A stretch of 64,000 bases of DNA. Source: Pirellulales bacterium (GTDB lineage Bacteria > Planctomycetota > Planctomycetia > Pirellulales > JAEUIK01). This document shows positions 25,664-35,350 of the stretch, one piece after another. The DNA lies in NCBI GenBank assembly GCA_019636335.1, contig JAHBXR010000003.1:62001-126000 (forward strand). Direction: 5' to 3'. The notes under the pieces are model-generated. The model was not told where the DNA came from. It ran no database searches and was given only the letters and a program-made list of their open reading frames with translations. The translations under genes were made by a program, and so were the position numbers. Positions within the stretch are counted from its first letter, which is position 1. Each line of letters begins with the position of its first letter.

Positions 25664-26266
25664 ATGAGAGCCCCCGTTCAACATCCGGTACACGATTTTG
25701 TGGCCGAGCGCTGGAGTCCTTACGTCTTCGAGGAGCGGTCGATTCCCGCGGCCGATCTGCGTGCGTTGTTCGAAGCGGCACGCTGGGCGCCTTCGTCGTA
25801 CAACGAGCAGCCGTGGCGCTTTATCGTGGGCACGCGCGACGAGCCGGAGTTGTTCCAAAAGGTGCTGTCGTGCCTGGTCGAGGGGAATCAGGCCTGGGCC
25901 AAGCACACTTCGGCGCTGGCGATCGGCGTGGTCTCGGAAAAGTTCGTCAAGAACGGGAAACCCAACGCGGCTTGCGAGCACGATCTTGGTCTGGCGGCCG
26001 CCACGCTTTCGCTCGAGGCGACCTCGCGCGGCATCGCCGTCCACCAGATGATCGGTATCCTGCCCGATCGGGCACGCGAGCTCTTCCAGATTCCCGAGGG
26101 GTATCACGCTCTGACGGGCATCGCCCTGGGCTATGAAGGCAAACCCCAGGATCGCCCCGAGTTGGCCGAACGGGACCGCGAGCGTCGTCCCCGCCGCCCC
26201 CTGCACGAAACCGTCTTTGGCGGAGACTGGGGGCAAGCGTCGAGCTTTCTGGCTCAAGAGGATTAA
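25664..26266 (+). CDS. nitroreductase-family flavoprotein
   Basis: A 200-residue FMN-dependent oxidoreductase. The N-terminal segment FEERSIPAADLRALFEAARWAPSSYNEQPWRFIVG is the classic nitroreductase FMN-contact region, and the later LGLAAATLSLEATSRGIAVHQM and HALTGIALGYEG complete the fold. Such enzymes reduce nitroaromatics, quinones or other small substrates using NAD(P)H. The start at 25664 is preferred over one 93 bases upstream because AAGGAG lies seven bases before it. A TATAAT at 25536-25541 could be its -10, but the -35 is poor. Confidence 0.9.
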   Translation: MRAPVQHPVHDFVAERWSPYVFEERSIPAADLRALFEAARWAPSSYNEQPWRFIVGTRDEPELFQKVLSCLVEGNQAWAKHTSALAIGVVSEKFVKNGKPNAACEHDLGLAAATLSLEATSRGIAVHQMIGILPDRARELFQIPEGYHALTGIALGYEGKPQDRPELAERDRERRPRRPLHETVFGGDWGQASSFLAQED

Positions 26267-26423
26267 AGCCCGGCAGTTGCCGCCACGGAGTGCCGAACCC
26301 CGGTTGCCGCTGAGGCCGCCTGCCGGCTACGATTGGTCCCAGACCCTGCGTCGTGGGTATGAACTGTCTACCTCGATTGGGTGGGGCCTCGCGCGGCTGA
26401 CGCGTGATTGCTCAAGGGAACTT

Positions 26424-27599
26424 ATGGCGGTCGGTACCGATACACCAGTCCCCCAGCCGGAACTGGCCAGCGGTTCGCTCAAGAACGAGAAGTGGTTTAC
26501 GCCGAGAATCTGGCTCGGAACCGACTTCTTCGGTCTGATGCGCCTCTTTGCGCGGAATCGCTTCCGGTTCAGTCCATCGCGGGCACATATCGCGGCACTC
26601 GACACGCTATTTAGCGTGGCACACACGTCGCTCGGCTGGGTGCAGAATGCGCTCTACGCCGGTCGCACGAAGCGAACCGAGCTCGAACCGCCGGTCATCA
26701 TCTTGGGACACTGGCGCTCGGGCACGACTCTATTGCACGAGCTGCTGATCCTCGACAAGCGGCACACGTTCTCGACGACGTACGAATGTCTCGAGCCGAA
26801 TCATTTCCTGCTCAGCAACTGGTTCGTGACGACCTTCTTCAACTGGATGATGCCCCCGAACCGGCCCATGGACAACATGGCCTTCGGCTGGGACAGCCCT
26901 CAGGAAGACGAGTTCGCCCTGTGCAACCTGGGGGTGCCCACTCCCTACCTGACAATCGCCTTTCCGAACGAGCCGCCGCAGTATCCCGAGTATTTGGACC
27001 TCGAAGGCGTTTCGGCCGAAGACCGCGAACGCTGGAAAGCGGCACTGTTGCGCTTTCTCAAGCACGTGACGCTCAAGCGGCCGGGGCGGATGATCTTGAA
27101 GTCGCCGCCCCATACCGCGCGGGTCAAGATTTTGCTCGAGATGTTTCCCGACGCACGGTTTATCAACATCGTGCGCGATCCTTACGTGGTGTTTCCCTCG
27201 ACGGTCCATCTGTGGCAGCGGCTGTACAACATCCACGGGCTACAGGTGCCCAAGTTCGAGGGGCTGGTCGAGCATGTCTTCGAGACCTTCATGCGCATGC
27301 ACCACCGGTTGGAAGAGACCCGCGATCTGATTCCGCCCGATCGCTTTTACGAGGTGCGCTACGAGGATCTCGTGGGGGACATGCTGGGACAGATGCGGCA
27401 GATCTATTCGCATCTGGAGTTGGGCGACATCGAGCCGGCACTGCCGGCACTGCAGAATTACGTCGACAACTCGAAAGAGTATCGCACGAACCGCTACCAC
27501 CTGGCGCCGCTGTTGCGGCGGGAAATCTCGCGGCGCTGGCGGCCTTTCTTCGAGCGCTACGGATACGAGATCCTGCCCGACGACGGCGGCGAAGCCTAG
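26424..27599 (+). CDS. PAPS-dependent sulfotransferase
   Basis: A 391-residue sulfotransferase that would move sulfate from PAPS to a carbohydrate, lipid or protein. The 5'-phosphosulfate loop is ILGHWRSGTTLLHEL (~94-107), the 3'-phosphate site is FINIVRDPYVVFPSTVHLW, and the KSPPHTARV segment is characteristic of the broad bacterial sulfotransferase family. The start at 26424 follows AAGGGAA; the frame is open upstream but resembles nothing there. Sulfated glycans are prominent in planctomycete biology, so an outer-surface glycan is a fair guess but not shown. The gene converges on a metalloprotease gene with 17 bases between stops. Confidence 0.88.
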   Translation: MAVGTDTPVPQPELASGSLKNEKWFTPRIWLGTDFFGLMRLFARNRFRFSPSRAHIAALDTLFSVAHTSLGWVQNALYAGRTKRTELEPPVIILGHWRSGTTLLHELLILDKRHTFSTTYECLEPNHFLLSNWFVTTFFNWMMPPNRPMDNMAFGWDSPQEDEFALCNLGVPTPYLTIAFPNEPPQYPEYLDLEGVSAEDRERWKAALLRFLKHVTLKRPGRMILKSPPHTARVKILLEMFPDARFINIVRDPYVVFPSTVHLWQRLYNIHGLQVPKFEGLVEHVFETFMRMHHRLEETRDLIPPDRFYEVRYEDLVGDMLGQMRQIYSHLELGDIEPALPALQNYVDNSKEYRTNRYHLAPLLRREISRRWRPFFERYGYEILPDDGGEA

Positions 27600-27616
27600 G
27601 CACGCTGCGGCGTGGC

Positions 27617-28744
27617 CTATTTCACCGTGGCCGGTTCGAACGTCTCGACCGGATCGATGATGCCCAGCAGGCGCACGTAGATGGGGCCGGCCGGATCCTC
27701 GGGCAAGGTTTGCGAGAGCGCGGCATAGATCGGCCGCAGCTCGAGACGGGTCTCGAGGCTCAACTCGCGCAAGGCACGCAGCGGGCGTTGGCGCAGTTCC
27801 TCGCCGATGATGTTCAGGATCAGCGTGTTCACGGGATCGAACCCAATCCGGTGGCTCGCAAACAGCGCGCGGCGATCTCCCTGGCGCGGTCGCATGACCG
27901 AGGTCGCCTCGGGGCTGTGCGTCGCGCCGAGATAATGCCCCAATTCGTGAACCAGTACTTCGAGCTTCTCGGGCTCCCCCACGCGGGCCGAACCCTCGCG
28001 AATCAGGATGTACGGGTGAAAGGGGGCCCGCGTCCCGCCGATTTCGGTGCCCGGTTTCGTATCGGCGTATTGGCTGGAAAAGCCGATGGCCAGGTCGGCC
28101 GGATGCGCCGTGACCATTCGCTCGAAGTTGCGGAGCGAGGCCTGAAAATTCTCGGCCGCGTCGTCGGAGGGCCACGTGCCGGTCGCCACCACCTTGAAAC
28201 GCACGCCGCAACACTGCTCGAAGATCTGCGAGGCGGCTTCCACGCGCTTCTGCAAACGGTCTTGCCAATAGGCGGGCGTCATCCGTTCTTCTTCGTCGAC
28301 GTAGATGCGCACCGTGACCGTGGCGACCTCGCGCGAGGGCGCGCGTTCGAGGCCCGAGTCGATGGGCCGCCGCGCCACGTGGCCGTGGACGCCCACCTGC
28401 TCGAGATCGAGACCGGTCCCCTTCGCATCGTGAAAGAAATAAATCGAGTTGGGACTGAGCTCGTACTTTTGCTTGCCGCGGATGGTGCCGAACTGAATCC
28501 TGGCCCCTTCGGTGACCGGCAACGCCACGACGTCCCCCACGGCGAGCTCGCGCGACGTGGCCTCGCCCCCGGCGGGGAGCCACTCGAAATTCACCGCGGC
28601 CGGAGCGCGGTTCGTCAGCACGATCACCGCGGCCGGGGCGAAGGACGCCCTACCGCAAGCCAGCAGCAAAACAACGCTGGCGACGAAGGGGCCGAGCGAT
28701 CGGCATCGGGCGAATTGCCGCGTAAAACGATGGACAGGGAGCAT
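27617..28744 (-). CDS. secreted metzincin-type zinc metalloprotease
   Basis: A 375-residue exported protein with a signal peptide (~15-40). The catalytic motif HELGHYLGATH at 266-276 has all three His and the catalytic Glu of metzincins, and SVMRP (Met284) supplies a Met-turn. This resembles matrixin or archaemetzincin-like domains. The N-terminal third (~40-130) is beta-rich and carries no recognised catalytic residues. No PEP-CTERM tail is present. It is the second secreted zinc protease within 5 kb, but its active site is the complete type. The substrate is unknown. The sulfotransferase converges on it from the other strand. Confidence 0.8.
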   Translation of the reverse strand: MLPVHRFTRQFARCRSLGPFVASVVLLLACGRASFAPAAVIVLTNRAPAAVNFEWLPAGGEATSRELAVGDVVALPVTEGARIQFGTIRGKQKYELSPNSIYFFHDAKGTGLDLEQVGVHGHVARRPIDSGLERAPSREVATVTVRIYVDEEERMTPAYWQDRLQKRVEAASQIFEQCCGVRFKVVATGTWPSDDAAENFQASLRNFERMVTAHPADLAIGFSSQYADTKPGTEIGGTRAPFHPYILIREGSARVGEPEKLEVLVHELGHYLGATHSPEATSVMRPRQGDRRALFASHRIGFDPVNTLILNIIGEELRQRPLRALRELSLETRLELRPIYAALSQTLPEDPAGPIYVRLLGIIDPVETFEPATVK

Positions 28745-28964
28745 GCTCGTCCGGGCTTGAGGAGTGGCGTGCCAGGGATGCCGGGTGTGGGGGGACTACC
28801 CGCACGATCAGTCTAACCTCCCTTTCCGGCGAGCGATATGTTCGCGCGACGCGGTCGCTGCACGGTCGCTCGAAGGGGCGAAACTGTACCGCTCGGGGAG
28901 CGTAGTTAGAATGGTAAGCAGTTCCGACACCTGAACCGAACCCCGTGGCCAGCCTCGCTCTACG

Positions 28965-30344
28965 ATGAACAGTAAGCTCGAAGAGCCCGCCACCAATACG
29001 CCCCCCGCGGCCGCGCCGGCGCGAAACCGTCGCTTCACGCGACGCGGCCTCTTGTTGGGCGCGGCCGGAATTGCCGCGGCCGGCACGCTGGGGGGCAGTG
29101 GCTACTGGCTTTCTCGCCGGGGTGTGCGTGTCGGCCTGATCGGGGCGGGCGTGCGCGGCAGCCGATTGGCCAACATCCTCCGCCTGGCGAGATTCTTGCC
29201 TCTGTACGGCGACGTCGTGGCCATTGCCGAAGTGAATCGAGCCAAGGCCGAAGCGGTCCGCGACGCCGAGTGCCCCGGCGCGGAGCTCTACGAAGACTAC
29301 ACCCGAGTGCTCGCACGCGACGACATCGACGCGGTCATCATTGCCGTGCCCGATCACTGGCACGCGAAGATCGCCATCGAGGCGACGAAGACGGGCAAGG
29401 CCATCTATTGCGAAAAGCCCCTCTCGCACACGATCCACGAGGGGCAAGCGATCGTCTGCGCCGTGCGAGAAAGCGGTACCACGTTGCTCGTCGGAACGCA
29501 GCAGCGGAGCGACGCCAACTATCGTCTGGCTTGCGAACTGGTGCGCAATGGCCGCCTGGGCGAGATCAAACGCGTGGTCGTGAATGTGTTGGAAAAGGGA
29601 CGTTTGGGAGGTCCCTTCGCGTCGCGGCCCGTGCCGGCGGGGCTCAACTGGGACGCCTGGCTGGGCCCTGCGCCCCTCGCCGAATACTGTCCCGAGCGCT
29701 ATCAAACGTGGAACTGTTGGTGGGACTACAGCGAGGGAGAACTCGTCAATTGGGCGGTACACGAGCTCGATATCGCGCAGTGGGGCCTGGGCATGGAGCT
29801 GAATGGCCCGATCGAGATCGAAGGGGTCACGCCGCAGGGGCTGCCCGACATCGCCGGCGGCTATCAGATTCCGCGCGAGTTTCGCGTCACGATGACCTAT
29901 CCGAACGGAACGCAGATTCTGTTGCAGAGCTTGCCCACGAAGACAATCAAGGAGGGTCGCGACCGGCTAGGCGTGCGCTTCGAGGGGACCGAGGGACGCC
30001 TTGCCGTGAATCGCGTCGGGCTGTACGGCGCCCCGGTCGAAGAAGCGGCCCGAAATCCCTTGCCCACAGATGCGATTCGTCTGCACGACAGCGTTCCCTC
30101 GAAGGACCGCATCGTGTTGCAGCACCTCTATCACTTTCTGCAGTGTGTCAAGCAAGAGGCGACGCCGGTCTCGGACGTGGAAAGCTCGCATCGCTCGGCT
30201 TCGCTGTGCCATCTGGGGAGCATCGCCGTGCGGATGGGGCGCAAGCTGACGTGGGATCCGGTGAGCGAAACGTTTCCCGGTGACGATGCGGCGAACGCAC
30301 TGCTCGGCTATACCTACCGAGCGCCCTATTCGATGCCTACGTAA
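28965..30344 (+). CDS. Tat-exported Gfo/Idh/MocA-family oxidoreductase
   Basis: A 459-residue NAD(P)-dependent oxidoreductase. The N-terminus has a twin-arginine signal (RRFTRRGLLLGAAG, ~22-35) followed by a hydrophobic stretch. The Rossmann fold begins GLIGAGVRG (57-65), and CEKPLSHTIHEG carries the family's EKP motif that contributes the catalytic Lys. The C-terminal half is the alpha/beta substrate domain. Exported members are abundant in planctomycetes and act on sugars or sugar acids; the substrate here is not evident. The gene starts a plus-strand run with the Tat-signal unknown that follows 150 bases later. Confidence 0.9.
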   Translation: MNSKLEEPATNTPPAAAPARNRRFTRRGLLLGAAGIAAAGTLGGSGYWLSRRGVRVGLIGAGVRGSRLANILRLARFLPLYGDVVAIAEVNRAKAEAVRDAECPGAELYEDYTRVLARDDIDAVIIAVPDHWHAKIAIEATKTGKAIYCEKPLSHTIHEGQAIVCAVRESGTTLLVGTQQRSDANYRLACELVRNGRLGEIKRVVVNVLEKGRLGGPFASRPVPAGLNWDAWLGPAPLAEYCPERYQTWNCWWDYSEGELVNWAVHELDIAQWGLGMELNGPIEIEGVTPQGLPDIAGGYQIPREFRVTMTYPNGTQILLQSLPTKTIKEGRDRLGVRFEGTEGRLAVNRVGLYGAPVEEAARNPLPTDAIRLHDSVPSKDRIVLQHLYHFLQCVKQEATPVSDVESSHRSASLCHLGSIAVRMGRKLTWDPVSETFPGDDAANALLGYTYRAPYSMPT

Positions 30345-30494
30345 GTAGCTGGACTTCAAGTTCTGGCTGCGAATGTGCCGTGAGTGCTTGCTTGGGACCG
30401 GATCGTCGCTTATAGGGCTACTGTCGCGACGGACTTCGGAGAAGCCTCGCTTGCCGCGACATGTTCTGCACCCTAGCGCAGTGAGGGGATCACG

Positions 30495-31319
30495 ATGCCA
30501 ACGTCTCGCCGTACCTTTCTTTCTGCTACGGCATTGAGTGCTGCGCCGCTCATGGTTGCTTCGCTGGTGAAGTCTGTCTTCGCGGCGCCGGCAGGAGAGG
30601 AGATGGTTCCGCTCGACTATGGCCGCTCGTTTTTGCGGGGCACTTCGGCGAAGAATTCGGTGCGCTTCTGGATCGAAAGCCGCACGCGCATCATCGACGC
30701 GCAGCGGAACACATCGACGGATTACTACCAGTGCGCTTCGTGCAAGAGCGAGAACACCTTTGGCGAAAAGGATCTGTTCTACGACGACAACTACGATTTT
30801 CTGCCCATCTTCGGCGGTGCGAACCTGCTCGTGTTCCGTCGCAAGGCGTGGCTGAATCCCGATTACCGCAGCACCTATGCCATCGATCAGTTGTGGGGAC
30901 AGCCCGAGTTGCTGCTGCACGAAGCCCGCCAGCCGGTCGAATTGACCGAATGGCCGGCCATTCGCGATGCAACGCAAGCCGGGCAGCCCATCGTGACACA
31001 GACCGAATTGGCCAACGAAGAATTGGGGTTGCGGGCAATCATCGAATGCCCGGCCAAGACGATGAATATCAGCCTCGATCGGCAGATGTATCAGAACGAC
31101 ACCGGTCCGATCGCGCTGCCCGATCTCGGCCAGCGTTATGACCGCGAGATCGACAGCCTGCGTCTGGCCTTCATTGCGTTCAACGCGCCGCACTTTGCCG
31201 ATTTTGTCGTCGAAGGCCCCACGCCGATCGTCGACGAAGGAACCGAGCGCGCGACGATCTACCACTATTCGCAGATCTCGAGTCTGCCGGCGAAGAACCG
31301 CTTGTTCGCCCTCACTTGA
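30495..31319 (+). CDS. Tat-signal protein of unknown function
   Basis: A 274-residue protein I do not recognise. It begins with a clear twin-arginine signal (SRRTFLSATALSAAPLM), so it folds before export. Notable parts are a CASC pair (~80) that could bind metal or form a disulfide, an aromatic stretch (LFYDDNYDFLPIFGGANLLVF) and a Tyr/Asp-rich middle. No catalytic motif is apparent. The start has GAGGGGAT six bases upstream. It sits between a Tat-exported oxidoreductase and an RNA methyltransferase on the same strand, which says little about its job. Confidence 0.75.
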   Translation: MPTSRRTFLSATALSAAPLMVASLVKSVFAAPAGEEMVPLDYGRSFLRGTSAKNSVRFWIESRTRIIDAQRNTSTDYYQCASCKSENTFGEKDLFYDDNYDFLPIFGGANLLVFRRKAWLNPDYRSTYAIDQLWGQPELLLHEARQPVELTEWPAIRDATQAGQPIVTQTELANEELGLRAIIECPAKTMNISLDRQMYQNDTGPIALPDLGQRYDREIDSLRLAFIAFNAPHFADFVVEGPTPIVDEGTERATIYHYSQISSLPAKNRLFALT

Positions 31320-31380
31320 ATCCGAGATGATTCGTCGCCGCGCGGGCCGCGGTTGCGATGTGCGTGCGAGTGCCACGGCG

Positions 31381-32190
31381 ATGACGTTCATTCCGATCGA
31401 CGATTTGGACGATCCTCGGCTGGCCGTCTATCGCCATCTGAAGAACAAGAACGAAACGCTCCGCGCCGGCTTGTTCGTGTGCGAGGGGAGCAAGCTGGTC
31501 GAGCGTCTGTTGGCGAGCCGGTTTCCCGTGGCGTCGTTGCTCTTGGGCCAACGCTGGGCCGAGACGTTTGCTCCCCGCGTCGCCGACGCAGTGCCCGTTT
31601 ATGTCGTGCCCGACGCCTGGTTCGAGCGGCTGGTCGGCTTCAACTTTCATCGCGGCGTGTTGGCCTGCGCCCGACGTCTGCCGGGAAGGCCATGCGAGGA
31701 GCTACTGGCCGACGCGCCGGAAGGGGGCGGACTGATCGTTTGCGCGGGTATTCACGACCGAGAAAACCTGGGTTCGATCTTTCGCAGTGCGTTGGCGCTA
31801 GGGGCACGCGGAGCGATCATCGGTCCCGATACGTGCGATCCATTCGACCGGCGAGTGTTGCGCGTCTCGATGGGGGCGTCGCTGCGCTTGCCGCTGGCTT
31901 TTTCGCGCGATCTGGCGCGCGACCTGACGACGCTGCGCGAGCAACAGGGCATCGAACTGATGGCGACGGTGCTCGACCCTGCCGCCGAGACGCTGGGACG
32001 ACGGCCGTGTTCGCGCCGTTTTGCGCTGTTGCTCGGCAACGAGGCGCACGGTCTACCCCCTCACCTGGTCGAACTGTGCCAGCGGAAGATCACGATTCCG
32101 ATGTCGGCGGAGGTCGATTCGCTCAACGTCGCGGTCACCGCCGGCATCGTGCTGCACGAGTTGCTACGCGGGGGCGCGCCTCGGTGCTAG
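31381..32190 (+). CDS. TrmH/SpoU-family RNA 2'-O-methyltransferase
   Basis: A 269-residue SPOUT methyltransferase that methylates ribose in tRNA or rRNA using SAM. An N-terminal L30e-like substrate-binding domain (VCEGSKLVERLLAS) precedes the knotted domain with the three family motifs: GIHDRENLGSIFRSALALGA, LLLGNEAHGLP and IPMSAEVDSLNVAVTAGIVLHEL. The N-terminal half (GFNFHRGVLACARR) is typical of the subgroup annotated as TrmH-family or RlmB-like. The target nucleotide cannot be stated. The start at 31381 begins at the first conserved segment; an ATG at 31327 is possible. It converges with a GNAT gene with a single base between stops. Confidence 0.9.
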   Translation: MTFIPIDDLDDPRLAVYRHLKNKNETLRAGLFVCEGSKLVERLLASRFPVASLLLGQRWAETFAPRVADAVPVYVVPDAWFERLVGFNFHRGVLACARRLPGRPCEELLADAPEGGGLIVCAGIHDRENLGSIFRSALALGARGAIIGPDTCDPFDRRVLRVSMGASLRLPLAFSRDLARDLTTLREQQGIELMATVLDPAAETLGRRPCSRRFALLLGNEAHGLPPHLVELCQRKITIPMSAEVDSLNVAVTAGIVLHELLRGGAPRC

Positions 32191-32191
32191 G

Positions 32192-32707
32192 TTAGAGCTC
32201 TTTCCAACACGACTCTTGCTTGTAGAGCTGCATGCCGCGGGCGCGGTAGTTGGCCAGCGCCTGCGGATGGTCGAGCGTGCAGGTGTGGACCCAGACACGC
32301 CGGGCGCCGTCGCGCCAGGCCTGTTGAATGGCGGTGACGAGCAACCGCGCCCCCAGTCCTCGGCCGATCGCCGATGGCAGCAAGCCGAAATAGGCCAACT
32401 GTGTGTTCCCGTCGGGCTGGCGGTCGAGCTCGAAGTAGCCGATCTCCTCGTCGCCGACGTAACCGATATAGGTGTCGAGCCCCGGCTGCCGGGCGTAGGT
32501 CTCCCAAGCGTCGTCGGTCCAGAAGAGCCGGTCGGTCCAGGTCCAGTCGGCCCCCACCGAGAGGTAAAACCGGCGGTTGGTCGTACCTGCGGGGGCTTGC
32601 CGGTGGATGACCAGGTCGCCCACTTCACCGCGCAACGAGGGACGCAATTCGGTGGGATCGAGCGTCTCGAGATAATAGGTCGTCATCCAAATCAGCATGC
32701 CGGGCAT
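32192..32707 (-). CDS. GNAT-family N-acetyltransferase
   Basis: A ~171-residue acetyl-CoA-dependent transferase. The acetyl-CoA loop appears as LLPSAIGRGLGARLLVTAI, preceded by strand IGYFELDRQ and followed by the RRVWVHTCTLDHPQALANYRARGMQLYKQE segment common to the family. The substrate (amine, protein N-terminus or small molecule) is unknown. Start codons at 32707, 32698 and 32686 are all in frame and none has a strong ribosome site. The stop is one base from that of the RNA methyltransferase on the other strand. Confidence 0.85.
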   Translation of the reverse strand: MPGMLIWMTTYYLETLDPTELRPSLRGEVGDLVIHRQAPAGTTNRRFYLSVGADWTWTDRLFWTDDAWETYARQPGLDTYIGYVGDEEIGYFELDRQPDGNTQLAYFGLLPSAIGRGLGARLLVTAIQQAWRDGARRVWVHTCTLDHPQALANYRARGMQLYKQESCWKEL

Positions 32708-32878
32708 CGTATCGTGTGATGGAACTCGGGGCCACCGCCGGGTTCCATGCCGGGCACGGTTGCGGCGGTCTGAGGGGCGATTGATAATCGAAAGACCGCG
32801 CCTTCCCACGGAACCGGAAGCGACGTTCGTTCGCGCGGCGCGGTCTCGACCTCATTCACCTCTGCGACGGAACTTCGC

Positions 32879-35137
32879 TTGCGCCGATTGTTGTGGTTGC
32901 CGCTGGCTCTGTTGGCCCTGGGAGGGGCCGCGCTGGCGCTCGATTGGTGGACCGCGCTCCCCCCGGGGCGACGCGCCGAGTATGTCGGCCGCCAACGCTG
33001 CACCGAGTGCCACGCGGCCGAGGCTGCCAAGTGGGCCGGCTCGGATCACGATCGGGCCATGGAACTGCCGAACGCTGATTCCGTCGTCGGCGATTTCGAC
33101 AGTGCCACCTTCTCGCACTTCGGCGTCGAGTCGCGCATGTTCCGCCAGGGGGACGAGTACTTCGTCACCACCGAGGGCCCCGACGGCCAGGCGCGCACTT
33201 ATCCGGTCAAATACACTTTTGGCATCCGCCCCTTGCAACAGTACCTGGTCGAGACGGAACGCGGACGACTGCAGACGCTGCCCACCACCTGGGACACGAA
33301 GGACAAACGCTGGTTTCACATCTACCACGACGAGCACATCAAGCCCGACGATGAGCTTTTCTGGGCTGGCCCGGCGCAAAACTGGAACTACATGTGCGCC
33401 GAGTGTCACTCGACCAACCTGCGCAGGAACTACGACCTGAAGACCGATACCTACCACACGGAGTTCTCCGAGATCGACGTGAGCTGCGAGGCCTGCCACG
33501 GTCCGGGGAGCATCCATGTCGAGCTGGCCGAAGCGAAATCGCTGTTCTGGGACCGGCACTACGGCTATGGACTCGCCCGGCTCAAGGGGAAGTCGTCGAA
33601 AGGGGAACTCAACAGTTGTGCCCCTTGCCACTCACGCCGCCGCATCGTGCATGCCGGTTACACGCCGGGGGATGAGCTCCTCGACTATTACATGCCCGAG
33701 TTGCTCGGTGGCGAGCATTACCACGTCGATGGGCAGATTCGCGAGGAGGTCTACGAGTACGGTTCCTTCCTGCAAAGCCGCATGTATCGCGAAGGGGTCC
33801 GCTGCACCGACTGCCACGATCCCCACTCGCTCGAGCTGAAGGCCGCAGGCAACCAGTTGTGCGGCCAGTGCCACGTGCCGGGCAAGTACGACGGACCGGC
33901 GCACCACCATCACCCCGTGGGCAAGGCCGGGGCCAACTGCGTCGATTGCCACATGCCCACCACGAATTACATGGTGGTCGATCCGCGGCGCGATCACAGC
34001 ATTCGCGTTCCGCGGCCGGATCTTACCGTGTCGTTGGGCACGCCCAACGCTTGCAACGGGTGCCACGAAAAAGAGACGCCCCAGTGGGCGAGCGATTGGA
34101 TCGTGAAGTGGTACGGACCCAAACGACTGCACGAGCCGCACTATGCCCATGCCATCGCGGCGGGACGAGCGGGCAAGCCCGAGGCGGTCGACAGCCTGTC
34201 GAAGTTGATCCGCCGCAAGGACGTCGGGCCCGTCGTGCGTGCCAGCGCGGCAGCCTTGTTGGGAGGCTACCCCATCGACGAGACGCGCGAGGTGCTCGCC
34301 CGCGCTCTCAAGGACGACGAGGCCCTGGTGCGCGCCGCCGCGGCCGGTGCGGCCGAGAATCTACCGCCGGACGAGTTGGCTGAGTTGCTGGCCCCGAAAT
34401 TGACCGATCCCGTGCGCGCCGTGCGCACCGAGGCGGCCCGCATCCTGTCGGGCGTGCCGGCCACGACGCTCGACGCTGACGGACGAATCGCGCTGCGGGC
34501 CGCGACCGACGAATACATCGCCGGCCAGCATGCCAATAGCGATCAGCCTGCCGCCCATCTGAACTTGGGGATGCTGGCCGAACGACGGGGCGATCCGCAA
34601 ACGGCCGAAGCCGAATACCGCACCGCGCTGCGCTTGTCGCCCCGATTCGTGCCGGCTTTGAACAATCTGGCCATGTTGATTCACACGCAGGGAAAACCGG
34701 CCGAGGCGGAAGAGCTATTCCGCAAGATCGTCGAGCTCCAGCCCGAGTTCGCCATGGCGCGCTATTCGCTGGGATTGCTGCTGGCGGAATCCCCCGATCG
34801 GCTGCCGGAGGCGATCGCCGAGTTGCAGACGGCGGCCCGGCTCGAGCCGGCGCAGGCACGCCTGCAATACAACCTGGGGCTTGCGCTCCAGCAGCAGCAC
34901 CAGCTCGACGAAGCGGAAGTTGCCTTGAAAAAGGCGTGCGAACTCGATCCGCGCATGATCGATGCCTGGCATGCCCTCACGCTGCTCTACGCGGAGCGCC
35001 GGGATTGGGATCGCGCGGCCGAGACGGCCGATCGACTTACTCGACTGGCGCCCGGCGCACCGGCGATCGGGCAGCTTCGGCAATGGATCGAAGCACAGCG
35101 GCGGCAACCGCAGCCGGCCGGCCCCACCCCCCCCTGA
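32879..35137 (+). CDS. octahaem c-type cytochrome fused to HEAT and TPR repeats
   Basis: A 752-residue exported protein beginning with a signal/anchor helix (LLWLPLALLALGGAALAL). The first ~400 residues hold eight CxxCH haem sites (CTECH, CAECH, CEACH, CAPCH, CTDCH, CGQCH, CVDCH, CNGCH), placing it in the multihaem cytochrome class of periplasmic electron carriers. A HEAT-like region (~410-510, VVRASAAALLGGYP and ALVRAAAAGAAENLP) and at least four TPRs (~545-740) follow and would hold partner proteins. The start is a TTG at 32879 with GGA upstream; no in-frame ATG or GTG fits. The partner reductase is not in the window. Confidence 0.9.
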   Translation: MRRLLWLPLALLALGGAALALDWWTALPPGRRAEYVGRQRCTECHAAEAAKWAGSDHDRAMELPNADSVVGDFDSATFSHFGVESRMFRQGDEYFVTTEGPDGQARTYPVKYTFGIRPLQQYLVETERGRLQTLPTTWDTKDKRWFHIYHDEHIKPDDELFWAGPAQNWNYMCAECHSTNLRRNYDLKTDTYHTEFSEIDVSCEACHGPGSIHVELAEAKSLFWDRHYGYGLARLKGKSSKGELNSCAPCHSRRRIVHAGYTPGDELLDYYMPELLGGEHYHVDGQIREEVYEYGSFLQSRMYREGVRCTDCHDPHSLELKAAGNQLCGQCHVPGKYDGPAHHHHPVGKAGANCVDCHMPTTNYMVVDPRRDHSIRVPRPDLTVSLGTPNACNGCHEKETPQWASDWIVKWYGPKRLHEPHYAHAIAAGRAGKPEAVDSLSKLIRRKDVGPVVRASAAALLGGYPIDETREVLARALKDDEALVRAAAAGAAENLPPDELAELLAPKLTDPVRAVRTEAARILSGVPATTLDADGRIALRAATDEYIAGQHANSDQPAAHLNLGMLAERRGDPQTAEAEYRTALRLSPRFVPALNNLAMLIHTQGKPAEAEELFRKIVELQPEFAMARYSLGLLLAESPDRLPEAIAELQTAARLEPAQARLQYNLGLALQQQHQLDEAEVALKKACELDPRMIDAWHALTLLYAERRDWDRAAETADRLTRLAPGAPAIGQLRQWIEAQRRQPQPAGPTPP

Positions 35138-35350
35138 TGTTGTGGCAAATCATCCACAAAGGTCGCTGGTTGGACACTTTTCGCACCAGGCACAATTGTT
35201 GGAAATATCGCGCAATGTGAACGCGCGAGAAGTAGAATTGGAAGCCGTCCGCGAGCCACGACGGCCGCTTGTCTGACAGGATCGGGTCTCGATCCGCCGC
35301 GTCGCACCCCTGCTCGATTGCTTGCGTCTCGCTTCCTCGGGAGTTGCACC

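Noticed and set aside
26786..28816. 676-residue open reading across the sulfotransferase and metalloprotease
   Set aside because: It spans two well-supported genes in other frames and has no conserved segments.
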